Positions 43,375 to 52,393 of a DNA stretch of 64,000 nucleotides are shown one piece after another. A program made the position numbers and the translations under genes. Under the pieces are notes generated by a model. It was not told the DNA's origin and made no database searches. It worked only from the letters and a program-made list of their open reading frames with translations. The DNA comes from Mycolicibacterium sp. (lineage in GTDB: Bacteria; Actinomycetota; Actinomycetes; Mycobacteriales; Mycobacteriaceae). Every line of letters begins with the position of its first letter. The stretch's first letter is position 1. The stretch lies in assembly GCF_016462545.1 (NCBI RefSeq), contig NZ_JAEMTA010000020.1, positions 28,079 through 92,078 on the forward strand, in the 5' to 3' direction.

Positions 43375-43677
43375 ATGTCCGAAGCCCTGCGGATCACGCT
43401 GCGCCTGCTCGGCCTGGCGCTGCTGGCCATCTGCGTGACGTGCGTGGTGCTGCTGTTCCGTCCCGGTCCCGCGGGAGTCGCCGAGGCGATGGGTGTCACC
43501 TGCGGGAACGACCGCTACAGCGCCGAGTCCTATCAGTGTTCTTCCTTCGACGCGGTGAGCGTGCTGTGGACGGTCATCTCGGTCTCCTTCGTCGCGGGGG
43601 TGGCACTGCGGATCGGCACGCGGCCCAAGGGCCGGGCGCCCAGGACGTTGGACCTGCGGTGGCTGCGGGCACGATGA
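43375..43677 (+). CDS. small two-helix membrane protein
   Basis: The 100-residue protein is of unknown function. It has two clear membrane helices, [20 protein letters not shown] (about 8-27) and [19 protein letters not shown] (about 62-80). A loop between them holds two Cys residues ([18 protein letters not shown]) that could form a disulfide if the loop is outside the cell. Its stop overlaps the next start by 4 bases, and that gene overlaps the secreted protein gene, so three genes are coupled. Confidence 0.76.
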   Translation: MSEALRITLRLLGLALLAICVTCVVLLFRPGPAGVAEAMGVTCGNDRYSAESYQCSSFDAVSVLWTVISVSFVAGVALRIGTRPKGRAPRTLDLRWLRAR

Positions 43678-44192
43678 CCGTCGACCTTCACCCGCCCAAG
43701 CGCGAGACCTTCGACGTGGCGGCCCACACGAACACCGACCCCAAGGGCGTCGTGCGCGACGTCGACGTCTACGACGTGCATCCGTGGGGGCTCTACATGG
43801 CCCGGCCGACACCTGGGCGCGCACAGTTTCACTACCTGGAGTCGTGGCTGCTGCCGTCGTTGAGCCTGCGTGCGTCGATCTTCCACTTCAATCCCGGTTA
43901 CGAACGCGATCAGGACGTCTATCTGGACATCGGCCCGATCGTCGTCGACGGCCAGGTCTGGCGCACCCAAGACCACTACCTCGACCTCGTCGTCCGCACC
44001 GGTACAGACGTCGAGCTCATCGACGTCGACGAACTGTTCGAGGCGGTTCGGCTGGACCTGATCACGCCGGATACCGCTCGCGTGGCGGTGCAGACGGCAG
44101 TTGCCGCCGTCGACGGTTTGGCCCGCCACGGATACGACCTCGGACGGTGGTTGGCGGACCACGAAATGGTTCTCACCTGGCGGGCAGCGTAA
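43674..44192 (+). CDS. DUF402-domain protein (Rv1632c-type)
   Basis: This is a 172-residue soluble protein with the DUF402 beta-barrel. The characteristic segment is [25 protein letters not shown] with [14 protein letters not shown] after it. Structural studies of relatives in other bacteria show nucleotide di/triphosphatase activity that needs conserved acidic residues and metals; the DxD pattern here (QDHYLDLVV) fits, but the substrate is unknown. It lies between the two-helix membrane protein and the secreted protein with overlaps of 4 and 1 bases. Confidence 0.82.
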   Translation: MTVDLHPPKRETFDVAAHTNTDPKGVVRDVDVYDVHPWGLYMARPTPGRAQFHYLESWLLPSLSLRASIFHFNPGYERDQDVYLDIGPIVVDGQVWRTQDHYLDLVVRTGTDVELIDVDELFEAVRLDLITPDTARVAVQTAVAAVDGLARHGYDLGRWLADHEMVLTWRAA

Positions 44193-44782
44193 TGTCTGCT
44201 TTCATGAGCTTGACTAAGCGTGGGCTGCTGACGGGCGTCGCGGCGACCGCTCTGCTGTTCAGCGCGCAGCTGCTGCCTGCCCCTGCGCAGGCCGATCCCG
44301 GCGTCCCGACCGGACCCGACGCCAGCGAGCAGGCGGCCGATACGCCGCCTCCCCCGCCCGAAGCGAAGACCGACTTCGGCCCCGGACCGTACAACGTGGT
44401 CTACCGGGCCCGGGTCGACGGCGTGTCCCGGGGCGCGACGATCAGCTATGCGATGGCAGACGATCAGGTCAACACCGCGGAGCCGACGATGGTCCCGGGC
44501 CGCACGTTCGAGGCGACGGGTGTGGTGACGCAGACCCAGAAGGCCGGCATGCAGGTGGCCATCCAATGGCCGTACTCGGCGAGTCTGCACTGCGAGATCC
44601 TCGTCAACGACCAGATCATCGCCGAAGCCGATCAGTTCGTCGCGCCGCGGCTCACGCCCCAGCACAACGACCCGGGCTACGGCGTGCTCAGCTGCGGAAC
44701 GGTGACCAACTTCCCGACCGGTAACACGGCGCCGATCGACGCGCCCGCACCTGCCCCCGCCGACTCCGCTCCCGCCGCCTGA
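44192..44782 (+). CDS. secreted or membrane-anchored protein, MmpS-like C-terminal domain
   Basis: The 196-residue exported protein has a signal peptide (LTKRGLLTGVAATALLFSAQLLPAPAQA, cut after AQA) and a Pro-rich linker. The beta-sandwich that follows recalls the periplasmic domain of MmpS proteins, particularly YNVVYRARVDGVSRGATISYAM, VAIQWPYSASLHCEILVNDQII and the final Cys. MmpS proteins assist MmpL lipid exporters. However, no MmpL gene is in this window, and the similarity is by eye only. Start is ATG 44192, with an ATG at 44204 also possible. The tail is unusually rich in Pro and Ala. Confidence 0.62.
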   Translation: MSAFMSLTKRGLLTGVAATALLFSAQLLPAPAQADPGVPTGPDASEQAADTPPPPPEAKTDFGPGPYNVVYRARVDGVSRGATISYAMADDQVNTAEPTMVPGRTFEATGVVTQTQKAGMQVAIQWPYSASLHCEILVNDQIIAEADQFVAPRLTPQHNDPGYGVLSCGTVTNFPTGNTAPIDAPAPAPADSAPAA

Positions 44783-44789
44783 CGCCGAC

Positions 44790-45968
44790 TCAGGGCCGCC
44801 AGCCCGTGGCGTCGGCCCACGCCCACGCGCGTCGGTAGGCGTCCTCGAACCACGGCTCCTTGGCGTCGGCGTAGGCGGCCGTCGTGTGGTGACCCTGCGA
44901 CGCTACGTTGCGCTTGAGTTCGAGGTACTCGTCGCGCACCGCGGGCTCGGCGGTGACCCAGTCTCGGAACAGCAGAGCGAACTGCTGCCCCGGCGAGCCA
45001 TCGACGCGCACGTGTACGTTGGTGGGGCGACCCGGATCGGCAGAGGCGTGAAAACGCTTGTGCCACAACGCCCCACGGTCGCCGTGGGCGACGTCCTCGG
45101 TGATCTCGTCGATGCGCGGATACCCCGCGGCGAGGAGCCCGTCGACGAGCTCGTCAGCGACCGCGAGTGACGGGACGGTCACCTGGACGTCGATCACGTC
45201 CTTGGCGTCGAGACCGGGAACGGCCGTCGACCCCACGTGGTCGATGCGCACGGCCCGATGACCGCAGACGGTGTTCAGTCGCTTCAGGATCCGGTCGGCC
45301 TGGTCTGCCCACGTGGGATCGGCCGGGACCAGTCGCGGCTCGACGATCGCAGGCACGCCCGCGTCGAGGTTGCGAGCGAACGGCACGATGCGGCCGTGCC
45401 ACAGCTCCACCGCGCTGCGCTTGAGCTCGTCGGAGCCACCGTGATTCTCCAGCCAGACGTCGGCCACCAGTCGGCGGTCGGCCTCCGTCGCCTGCGCGGC
45501 GATCCGCGCCCTGGCGTCGGCCTCGGTGAATCCGCGGTGCTCGACGAGACGCGCGACACGCGTCTCCTCGTCGGCGTGCACGATGACCACCAGCGGGAAC
45601 ATCGGCGCCATTTGCGACTCCACCAGCAGCGGAATGTCTTCGATGATCACGGCGTCCGACGGCGCCTCGTCGATCAGCTCGGCGCGCCGCTTGCCCACCA
45701 GCGGGTGCACGATGCCGTTCAGAGTCTTGCGTGCGTCGTCGTTGGAAAAGGCCACTGCCGCCAAGGCGGGGCGGTTCAACGCGCCGTCGGGAAGCAGAAT
45801 CTCCGAGCCGAACGCCTCCACCAGCGCGGCCAACCCCTCCGTGCCGGGCTGGACCACCTCCCGTGAGATGACGTCTCCGTCGACGACGATGCCGCCAAGT
45901 TCACTGAATGTGGAGGACACCGTTGACTTTCCGGCGCCGATGCCGCCGCTCAATCCGATACGAAGCAC
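44790..45968 (-). CDS. coaE: dephospho-CoA kinase fused to a GrpB/UPF0157 domain
   Basis: This 392-residue fusion does the last step of coenzyme A synthesis, phosphorylating the 3'-OH of the ribose. The N-terminal kinase (about 1-200) has the P-loop GLSGGIGAGKSTVSS, the DGDVISREVV region, and ARLVEHRGFTEADARARIAAQ, typical for CoaE. The last 180 residues are a GrpB/UPF0157 nucleotidyltransferase-like domain: ILKRLNTVCGHRAVRIDHVGSTAVPGLDAKDVIDVQV, with H-V-G-S and the D-x-D-like VIDVQV. This fusion is usual in mycobacteria, and the added domain has been thought to help folding. The start is GTG at 45968. Confidence 0.96.
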   Translation of the reverse strand: MLRIGLSGGIGAGKSTVSSTFSELGGIVVDGDVISREVVQPGTEGLAALVEAFGSEILLPDGALNRPALAAVAFSNDDARKTLNGIVHPLVGKRRAELIDEAPSDAVIIEDIPLLVESQMAPMFPLVVIVHADEETRVARLVEHRGFTEADARARIAAQATEADRRLVADVWLENHGGSDELKRSAVELWHGRIVPFARNLDAGVPAIVEPRLVPADPTWADQADRILKRLNTVCGHRAVRIDHVGSTAVPGLDAKDVIDVQVTVPSLAVADELVDGLLAAGYPRIDEITEDVAHGDRGALWHKRFHASADPGRPTNVHVRVDGSPGQQFALLFRDWVTAEPAVRDEYLELKRNVASQGHHTTAAYADAKEPWFEDAYRRAWAWADATGWRP

Positions 45969-45999
45969 GGCACCAGTGTGTCAGGGCGCCGACACGACG

Positions 46000-46029
46000 A
46001 ACGCCCCGGCTCGGGTGAGCCGGGGCGTT
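46000..46029 (-). terminator. rpsA terminator hairpin
   Basis: AACGCCCCGGCTC/GAGCCGGGGCGTT is a perfect 13-bp stem with loop GGGT, 14 bases beyond the rpsA stop and before coaE. It lacks a T-run but is among the strongest hairpins of the window. Confidence 0.72.
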
Positions 46030-46042
46030 GGTCGTACTGAAT

Positions 46043-47497
46043 TTAGGCGTTGCCTGCGAGCTTCTCCCGCAGCGCGGCCAGCTGAGCATCGCTGGCCAGC
46101 GTTCCGCCGGAGGGCTCGCCCGAGCTCGACGACGACGACGAGGAGCCATTGGCGGTGGCGGGCCTGCTGGCCGCCTCCGCGTCGGCTGCCGCGAACTTCT
46201 CCATCTGCGCGGTGTGCATCTTGTGGCGGCGCTCGGCCTCGGCGTACCGGGCCTCCCACTCGTCACGCTGCTTCTCGAAGCCCTCGAGCCATTCGTTGGT
46301 CTCGGAGTCGAAGCCTTCCGGGAAGATGTAGTTGCCCGCTTCGTCGTAGCTGTCGGCCATGCCGTACTTCGACGGATCGAACTCCTCGGTGTAGTCCTCG
46401 TTGGCCTGCTTGAGGCTCAGCGAGATCCGACGACGATCCAGGTCGATGTCGATGACCTTGACCATCGCGTCGTCGCCGACCTGGACCACCTGGTCCGGGA
46501 CCTCGACGTGGCGCTCGGAGAGCTCCGAGATGTGCACCAGGCCCTCGATGCCCTCTTCGACGCGGACGAACGCACCGAACGGGACCAGCTTGGTGACCTT
46601 GCCGGGAACGATCTGCCCGATCGCGTGGGTGCGCGCGAAGTGGCGCCACGGATCTTCCTGAGTTGCCTTGAGCGACAACGAAACCCGCTCGCGGTCCATG
46701 TCGACGTCGAGAACCTCGACGGTGACCTCGTCACCCACGGTGACGACCTCGGACGGGTGGTCGATGTGCTTCCAGGACAGCTCGGAGACGTGCACCAGGC
46801 CGTCGACGCCGCCCAGGTCCACGAAGGCACCGAAGTTGACGATCGAGGAGACGACGCCCTTGCGGACCGCGCCCTTCTGCAGCTGGTTGAGGAACTCGCT
46901 GCGCACCTCGGACTGCGTCTGCTCCAGCCATGCGCGACGCGACAGCACCACGTTGTTGCGGTTCTTGTCGAGCTCGATGATCTTGGCCTCGATCTCCTTG
47001 CCGATGTACGGCTGGAGATCGCGGACGCGGCGCATCTCGACCAGCGACGCGGGCAGGAAGCCACGCAGGCCGATGTCGAGGATCAGGCCGCCCTTGACGA
47101 CCTCGATGACGGTGCCCTTGACGGCCTCGTCCTTCTCCTTGAGCTCCTCGATCGTGCCCCAGGCGCGCTCGTACTGAGCGCGCTTCTTGGACAGGATCAG
47201 GCGGCCTTCTTTGTCCTCCTTGGTGAGGACCAACGCTTCGATCTCGTCGCCGACGGACACCACCTCTGAGGGGTCGACGTCGTGCTTGATCGAAAGTTCA
47301 CGGGAAGGGATGACCCCTTCAGTCTTGTAACCGATGTCGAGCAAGACTTCGTCGCGGTCGACCTTGACGATGGTGCCTTCGACGATGTCGCCATCGTTGA
47401 AGTACTTGATGGTCTTGTCGATCGCGGCCATGAAATCCTCGGCCGAGCCAATGTCGTTGATGGCTACTTGCGGCGAGGTGATGGAGGGGCTTGGCAT
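46043..47497 (-). CDS. rpsA: 30S ribosomal protein S1
   Basis: S1 holds mRNA on the small subunit. The 484-residue protein has four S1 RNA-binding domains; typical cores are GTIVKVDRDEVLLDIGYKTEG, GTVIEVVKGGLILDIGLRGFLP, GVVSSIVNFGAFVDLGGVDGLVHVSELSW and GKVTKLVPFGAFVRVEEGIEGLVHISEL. It has four domains instead of the six in E. coli, as is normal for actinobacteria. A helical acidic region and a Ser-rich low-complexity patch (NGSSSSSSSSG) lie near the end. It has a perfect terminator downstream and is monocistronic or weakly linked to coaE. In M. tuberculosis S1 has been discussed as a target of pyrazinoic acid. Confidence 0.98.
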   Translation of the reverse strand: MPSPSITSPQVAINDIGSAEDFMAAIDKTIKYFNDGDIVEGTIVKVDRDEVLLDIGYKTEGVIPSRELSIKHDVDPSEVVSVGDEIEALVLTKEDKEGRLILSKKRAQYERAWGTIEELKEKDEAVKGTVIEVVKGGLILDIGLRGFLPASLVEMRRVRDLQPYIGKEIEAKIIELDKNRNNVVLSRRAWLEQTQSEVRSEFLNQLQKGAVRKGVVSSIVNFGAFVDLGGVDGLVHVSELSWKHIDHPSEVVTVGDEVTVEVLDVDMDRERVSLSLKATQEDPWRHFARTHAIGQIVPGKVTKLVPFGAFVRVEEGIEGLVHISELSERHVEVPDQVVQVGDDAMVKVIDIDLDRRRISLSLKQANEDYTEEFDPSKYGMADSYDEAGNYIFPEGFDSETNEWLEGFEKQRDEWEARYAEAERRHKMHTAQMEKFAAADAEAASRPATANGSSSSSSSSGEPSGGTLASDAQLAALREKLAGNA

Positions 47498-47646
47498 GTG
47501 GTGGGTGGCTCCGGACAGGTTTTATCGTAGGGACAGTTGGTATTGGTGTGCACCGGTGTTGAACGCGGTCACGCGCGCACACGGGTACCCGAAGAGACTA
47601 CTCGACGGGGTACACGCTGGACAAACCTGGGTCGCTGCCCGCCCGC

Positions 47647-47652
47647 TAGGCT
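47647..47652 (+). promoter_or_regulatory. -10 hexamer of a leaderless promoter (PrsW-type gene)
   Basis: TAGGCT ends 6 bases before the GTG at 47659. Confidence 0.45.
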
Positions 47653-47658
47653 GCGTTC

Positions 47659-48816
47659 GTGTCGCACGCCTCCGCGCCTTCGTCGCCGCGTCCGCTCGGC
47701 CCTCCGCTGCCACGCAAGATCCGCAAGGTCGGCGCGCCGCTCGGAGCCATCATCGCGATGGGCATCGTCGCGGGCCTGTCGGTGATCCTGCTGACCGCCG
47801 TCAACCCCGTGGGCACCTCGATCGGATTCGTGCTCGCCTCCGTGGCGGTCGTCATCGTGCTGCTCGCCTATCTGTGGCTGGACCGATGGGAGCCGGAGCC
47901 ACCGCGACTGCTGGTCCTCGCGTTCGCGTGGGGCGCGTCGGTGGCGATCATGGTCTCGGTGATCCTGGAGATCGTCTTCGGGTCGCTGCTGGCTACCGGT
48001 GCAGCCGCGACCGATGAGTTCTTGGGCCTCGCCGTCGTGGCGCCGATCGTCGAAGAGGCCGCCAAGGGCGCGTTTCTGCTGATCATGATGACCGGCAGGC
48101 GCCGTCACGAGCTCAACTCGCTGACGGACTGTCTCGTCTACGCCGGCATCACCGCGGCGGGTTTCGCCTGGTTGGAGAACATCGGGTACATCGGCGGCGG
48201 TGAATCGCTGGGCGGGTCGCTCGTCACCGCAGGGCTGCGTCTCATCATGGGTCCCTTCGCTCACCCGCTGTTCACGACGATGACGGCGATCGGCGTCTAC
48301 TTCGCCCTACGACGCAGGGGACCTCTCGCCAAGGCAGGCTGCGTGCTGCTTGGCTACGCCGGCGCCGTCCTCATGCACGCACTGTGGAACGGTTCGTCGT
48401 TCTTCGGCATCGAGACGTACTTCCTCGTGTACTTCCTCTGGATGGTGCCCGTCTTCGGAGTCGCGATCGCCCTGGCCATCGGCAGCCGCCGTCGGGAACA
48501 GCGCATCGTCGCCGCCAAGCTGCCCGGCATGGTGGCCGCCGGCGTGGTGACCCCGAACGAAGCCACCTGGCTGGGCTCGATCCGCACCCGCAAGCAGGCG
48601 ATCACGGAGGCGACCAGGCTCGCAGGAAAGCCGGCGGGCAAGGGAGTGAAGAACTTTGCGGCCGCGGTGATCGAGCTGGCGTTCGTCCGGGACCGCATCG
48701 ACCGCGGTTTCGGCGATCCGAGGGTGCATGCGCTGCTGAACGAGGAGACCTACGGGGTGTACTCCGCGAGAGCTGCCGCCCCGAGCTTGCAGTCGCTGGC
48801 CGCATATCGCGTTTGA
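47659..48816 (+). CDS. PrsW-family intramembrane metalloprotease
   Basis: The 385-residue membrane protein has about eight or nine hydrophobic helices. Family motifs are EEAAKG in VVAPIVEEAAKGAFL, the FAWLENIGYI segment and GYAGAVLMHALWNGSSFFG, which supply the Glu and His metal ligands in the membrane. A cytoplasmic region of about 95 residues follows the last helix. PrsW in Bacillus cuts an anti-sigma factor during envelope stress; the mycobacterial substrate is unknown. The start is GTG at 47659, with a -10 hexamer 6 bases before it. It is divergent from rpsA. Confidence 0.88.
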   Translation: MSHASAPSSPRPLGPPLPRKIRKVGAPLGAIIAMGIVAGLSVILLTAVNPVGTSIGFVLASVAVVIVLLAYLWLDRWEPEPPRLLVLAFAWGASVAIMVSVILEIVFGSLLATGAAATDEFLGLAVVAPIVEEAAKGAFLLIMMTGRRRHELNSLTDCLVYAGITAAGFAWLENIGYIGGGESLGGSLVTAGLRLIMGPFAHPLFTTMTAIGVYFALRRRGPLAKAGCVLLGYAGAVLMHALWNGSSFFGIETYFLVYFLWMVPVFGVAIALAIGSRRREQRIVAAKLPGMVAAGVVTPNEATWLGSIRTRKQAITEATRLAGKPAGKGVKNFAAAVIELAFVRDRIDRGFGDPRVHALLNEETYGVYSARAAAPSLQSLAAYRV

Positions 48817-48838
48817 CGCGCTGCGGGATACTTACCCG

Positions 48839-49477
48839 ATGCAACTGCAGCACGTCCTCGACGTCCTGCCGGCGTTCGTGCTGGCGAGCGTGATTCTCGC
48901 TGCACTTCCCGGTCCGGCGACGGCGTTGTTCCTGCACCGCTCGATCCGCGACGGCAGGGCCGCCGGTTTCGCCGCCGTCGCGGGCAACGAGATCGGCATC
49001 CTGAGCTGGACGCTGGCCGGCGGGGCCGGCTTGTCGGTGCTACTGATGGCCAATCACGCACTATCGGTGGTGTTGCACGTCGTCGGCGCGGCAATCCTGA
49101 TCTGGCTGGGAATCAGCGCCTGGCGGAACGCGAAGCTCCCCGCACAGATCGACGTGCCGCTGGCGCCGAAGGGACGGACGCCCGCCGCGGCCTTTCGGGC
49201 GTCCCTGATCTCGATCGCCGCCAATCCGAAGGCGGCGGCATTCGGCATCGTGGTGCTGCCGCAGTTCCTACCGTCCAGCGGCCCGGTACTCGCTACGTTG
49301 CTGCTGTTGGCGGCGATTCAATTGGTGATCGACACGGCCTGGTGCGCAAGTGTCGTGCTCATCGCCGATCGAGCCCGAAAGATGCTGAGCCAGAATCATG
49401 TTCGGCGCCGTATCGAACGCACGATGGGCGCGATCCTGATGGTCCTGGGGCTGGGTCTAGCCGCCGATCTGCGCTAG
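48839..49477 (+). CDS. LysE-family amino acid exporter
   Basis: The 212-residue membrane protein has about six helices. The RhtB/LysE signature is in its first loop: LPGPATALFLHRSIRDGRAAGFAAVAGNEIGILSWTLAG; VVGAAILIWLGISAWRNAK is helix 3 and AASIAANPKAAAFGIVVLPQFL-like sequence is helix 4. Members export amino acids such as homoserine, threonine or lysine to prevent toxic excess. The substrate is unknown. It is 22 bases after the PrsW gene and likely co-transcribed, and it overlaps the convergent polA stop by 4 bases. Confidence 0.88.
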   Translation: MQLQHVLDVLPAFVLASVILAALPGPATALFLHRSIRDGRAAGFAAVAGNEIGILSWTLAGGAGLSVLLMANHALSVVLHVVGAAILIWLGISAWRNAKLPAQIDVPLAPKGRTPAAAFRASLISIAANPKAAAFGIVVLPQFLPSSGPVLATLLLLAAIQLVIDTAWCASVVLIADRARKMLSQNHVRRRIERTMGAILMVLGLGLAADLR

Positions 49478-52170
49478 TGCGCTGCGGCGTCCCAGCTGCG
49501 CCCGTACCCGACCGATACCTCCAGGGGCACCTCGAGCGGGTAGGCCCCGCCCATGTTGTCGCGCACCAGTTCGTCGAGTTTCTCCCGCTCCCCCTCTGCG
49601 ACCTCGAACAGCAATTCGTCGTGAACCTGAAGCAGCATCCGGGACTGCAGCCCCGCCTCACGAATGGCGTTGTCGGTGTTGATCATCGCCACCTTGATGA
49701 TGTCCGCCGCACTGCCCTGAATGGGCGCGTTGAGTGCCGCCCGCTCGGCCGCTTCCCGAACGTTGCGGTTGCTGCTGTCCAGCTCCGGCAGGTAGCGGCG
49801 CCTGCCCAACACGGTCGACGTGTACCCGTCCTTGCGCGCCTGCTCCACGACCGACTGCAGGTAGTCGCGCACCCCGCCGAAGCGTGAGAAGTAGGCGTCC
49901 ATCTGCACCTTGGCCTCCTCGGTGGAGATCTTCAGCTGGGCCGCAAGACCGTAGGCACTCAGCCCGTACGCCAGCCCGTAGGACATGGCCTTCACCCGTC
50001 GGCGCAACTCCGCGGTGACCTCGTCGATCGGCACCCCGAACGCTCGGGAGGCGACGAACGAATGCAGGTCCTCTCCGGTGTTGAACGCCTCGATGAGCCC
50101 CTCGTCGCCGGACAGGTGCGCCATGATCCGCATCTCGATCTGGCTGTAATCCGCCGTCATCAGCTCGGCGTAACCGTTCCCGACGACGAAACCCTCGCGG
50201 ATCTGCCGGCCCGCCTCCGTCCGGATTGGGATGTTCTGCAGATTCGGCTCGGTGGACGACAGCCGTCCGGTCGCCGCGATGGTCTGGTTGAACGTGGTGT
50301 GAATGCGTCCGTCGGAGCCGACCGCATTGAGGAGCCCGTCGACGGTGACCTTGAGTCGGGTGGCGTCCCGATGCGCGAGCAGGTGCTGCAGGAAGGGGTG
50401 CCCGGTCTTGTCGAACAGGCCCTGCAGGGCGTCGGCGTCGGTGGTGTAGCCGGTCTTCGTGCGCTTGGTCTTCGGCATTTCGAGCTCGTCGAACAGCACG
50501 ACCTGCAGTTGCTTCGGTGAACCGAGGTTGATCTGCTTGCCGATCACGGCGTAGGACGCCTCGGCCGCGTCGCGGATGAGATTCGCGAACTGACTCTGCA
50601 GCTGACCCAGCAGGTCGAGGTCGATCGCGATACCCGTGGTCTCCAGCTGGGCGAGTACGCGCTGCACCGGTAGTTCCATGTCACCCAGCAGCGCCGCGGA
50701 GTCGATCCGCTCCAGTTCCTGGTCGAGCGCGTCGGCGAGATCGGCGACCGCCGACGCCCTCAGCAGCAGCGTCTGCACCGCCTGGTCGTCGACGCCCTCA
50801 TCGTCGTCGAGCAGCGAAAGCTGTTGCTGCTCGGGGTTTTCCGCTCGCAGTTCGCGCTTCAGGTAGCGAACGGCGAGATCGTCCAATGCGAAGCTCCGCT
50901 GCCCGGGCCGCACCAGGTAGGCGGCCAGTGCGGTGTCGGAGGTCACGCCCTTGACGTCCCAGCCGCGGCCGGCGAGGTCGTGCATCGCGAGCTTGGCCTC
51001 GTGGAGCGCCTTCGGCACGGCGGGGTCAGCCAGGAACGCTGCCAGTGCGGCCTCGTCGTCGGGGCTCAGCGACGACGTGTCGACGTAGCAACCCTCACCG
51101 TCTGCGGAGACGATGGCGAGCGCGGTGGCGTCGGAGTCGAAGGAAAGGTGGGTACCCACGACGGCGAGGCCGAAGCGCTGGCCCGTTTCGTGTTCGGCCA
51201 GCCACGCCGCGAGTTGGCCCCGCTCCAGGACACCACCGCGTACGTCGAAGCCCTGCTCGACCTCCGGATCGGCGGATGCGAGTGTCTCGAACAGCCGGTC
51301 GCGGAGGACGCGGAACTCCAGGTCGTCGAACAGTCGGTGGATCTGGTCGCGGTCCCACGGCATCATCCGCAACGTGTCTGGCGTCTGCGCCAACGGGACG
51401 TCCTTGACGAGTTCGGTGAGGTCGCGGTTGAGGATCACGTGGGAGAGGTTGGCGCGCAACGACTCCCCAACCTTGCCCTTGACGGTGTCGACCTGGTCGA
51501 CGAGCGCCTGCAGGGACCCGTACTCGACGATCCACTTGGAGGCGGTCTTCTCCCCCACCCCGGGGATGCCTGGCAGGTTGTCGCTGGGATCGCCCCGTAG
51601 GGCCGCGAAGTCCGGGTACTGGGTCGGCGTCAACCCGTACTTCTCGACGACGGCGTCCGGGGTGAACCGCGTCAGCTCGGACACACCCTTGCGCGGGTAG
51701 AGCACCGTGACGTCGGGACTGACGAGCTGCAACGCATCGCGATCGCCGGTGACGATGAGCACGCGGTAGCCCTCGGACTCGGCCTGGGTCGCCAGCGTCG
51801 CGATGATGTCGTCGGCCTCGAACCCCACCTCGGCGAGGGCCGTGATGCCGAGGGCGACGAGAACTTCCTTGGTGATGTCGATTTGGCCGCGGAACTCGTC
51901 GGGCGTGGCGGAGCGCCCCGCTTTGTACTCCGGGTACTTCTCGGCCCGGAACGTCTGACGAGAGACGTCGAAGGCCGCGGCGATGTGCGTCGGCTGCTCG
52001 TCACGGAGCAGGTTGATCAGCATGGCCGTGAACCCGTACACCGCGTTGGTGGTGAGGCCGCCCTGAGTCTTGAAGTTCTCCGCGGGCAGGGCATAGAACG
52101 CCCGAAAGGCCAGCGAATTGCCGTCCAACAGCATCAATGTGGGCTTGGTATCGGTCTTGGCTGGGCTCAC
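49474..52170 (-). CDS. polA: DNA polymerase I
   Basis: The 898-residue repair and Okazaki-fragment polymerase has an N-terminal 5'-3' flap nuclease domain (about 1-310; LMLLDGNSLAFRAFYAL, the acidic site ALAEVGFEADDIIATLA, and the helix-hairpin-helix region LPGIPGVGEKTASKWI). The middle exonuclease-like domain appears degenerate, as in other mycobacterial Pol I. The polymerase domain has motif A MTADYSQIEMRIMAHLSGDEGL, motif B RRRVKAMSYGLAYGLSAYGL and motif C LLQVHDELLFEV. The start is GTG at 52170. It is convergent with the exporter gene. Confidence 0.98.
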   Translation of the reverse strand: MSPAKTDTKPTLMLLDGNSLAFRAFYALPAENFKTQGGLTTNAVYGFTAMLINLLRDEQPTHIAAAFDVSRQTFRAEKYPEYKAGRSATPDEFRGQIDITKEVLVALGITALAEVGFEADDIIATLATQAESEGYRVLIVTGDRDALQLVSPDVTVLYPRKGVSELTRFTPDAVVEKYGLTPTQYPDFAALRGDPSDNLPGIPGVGEKTASKWIVEYGSLQALVDQVDTVKGKVGESLRANLSHVILNRDLTELVKDVPLAQTPDTLRMMPWDRDQIHRLFDDLEFRVLRDRLFETLASADPEVEQGFDVRGGVLERGQLAAWLAEHETGQRFGLAVVGTHLSFDSDATALAIVSADGEGCYVDTSSLSPDDEAALAAFLADPAVPKALHEAKLAMHDLAGRGWDVKGVTSDTALAAYLVRPGQRSFALDDLAVRYLKRELRAENPEQQQLSLLDDDEGVDDQAVQTLLLRASAVADLADALDQELERIDSAALLGDMELPVQRVLAQLETTGIAIDLDLLGQLQSQFANLIRDAAEASYAVIGKQINLGSPKQLQVVLFDELEMPKTKRTKTGYTTDADALQGLFDKTGHPFLQHLLAHRDATRLKVTVDGLLNAVGSDGRIHTTFNQTIAATGRLSSTEPNLQNIPIRTEAGRQIREGFVVGNGYAELMTADYSQIEMRIMAHLSGDEGLIEAFNTGEDLHSFVASRAFGVPIDEVTAELRRRVKAMSYGLAYGLSAYGLAAQLKISTEEAKVQMDAYFSRFGGVRDYLQSVVEQARKDGYTSTVLGRRRYLPELDSSNRNVREAAERAALNAPIQGSAADIIKVAMINTDNAIREAGLQSRMLLQVHDELLFEVAEGEREKLDELVRDNMGGAYPLEVPLEVSVGYGRSWDAAAH

Positions 52171-52380
52171 GCCCTCACTCTATTCACCCGTCCCGACACG
52201 CAGGAGCTCCCGTGCCATCTACCCGAGGACACGGGTGGCCGAGCTCATCGGCCCGGTGGCGGCGCAGGCCTGATCGGTGATGGATTCGGCGCGACAACGC
52301 CGAGGATCTCCTTCGAATACTGCTCGATGCGGGTCGTCGGTAAAACTGCAACACGTTTCAGTTCACCCGTCTCGATCGCG

Positions 52381-52386
52381 TAGTCT
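52381..52386 (+). promoter_or_regulatory. -10 hexamer of a leaderless promoter (DUF35-thiolase pair)
   Basis: TAGTCT ends 7 bases before the GTG at 52394. Confidence 0.42.
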
Positions 52387-52393
52387 CAGGCCC

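Noticed and set aside
43306-43824. 173-residue N-terminal extension of UvrB in the ORF track
   Set aside because: Arg/Pro-rich sequence without similarity; it would overlap the divergent membrane-protein gene. UvrB homology begins at the ATG at 43305.
46130-46160. Ser-codon run in rpsA as a microsatellite of interest
   Set aside because: Short, in a disordered tail where such runs are common; no sign of frameshift.
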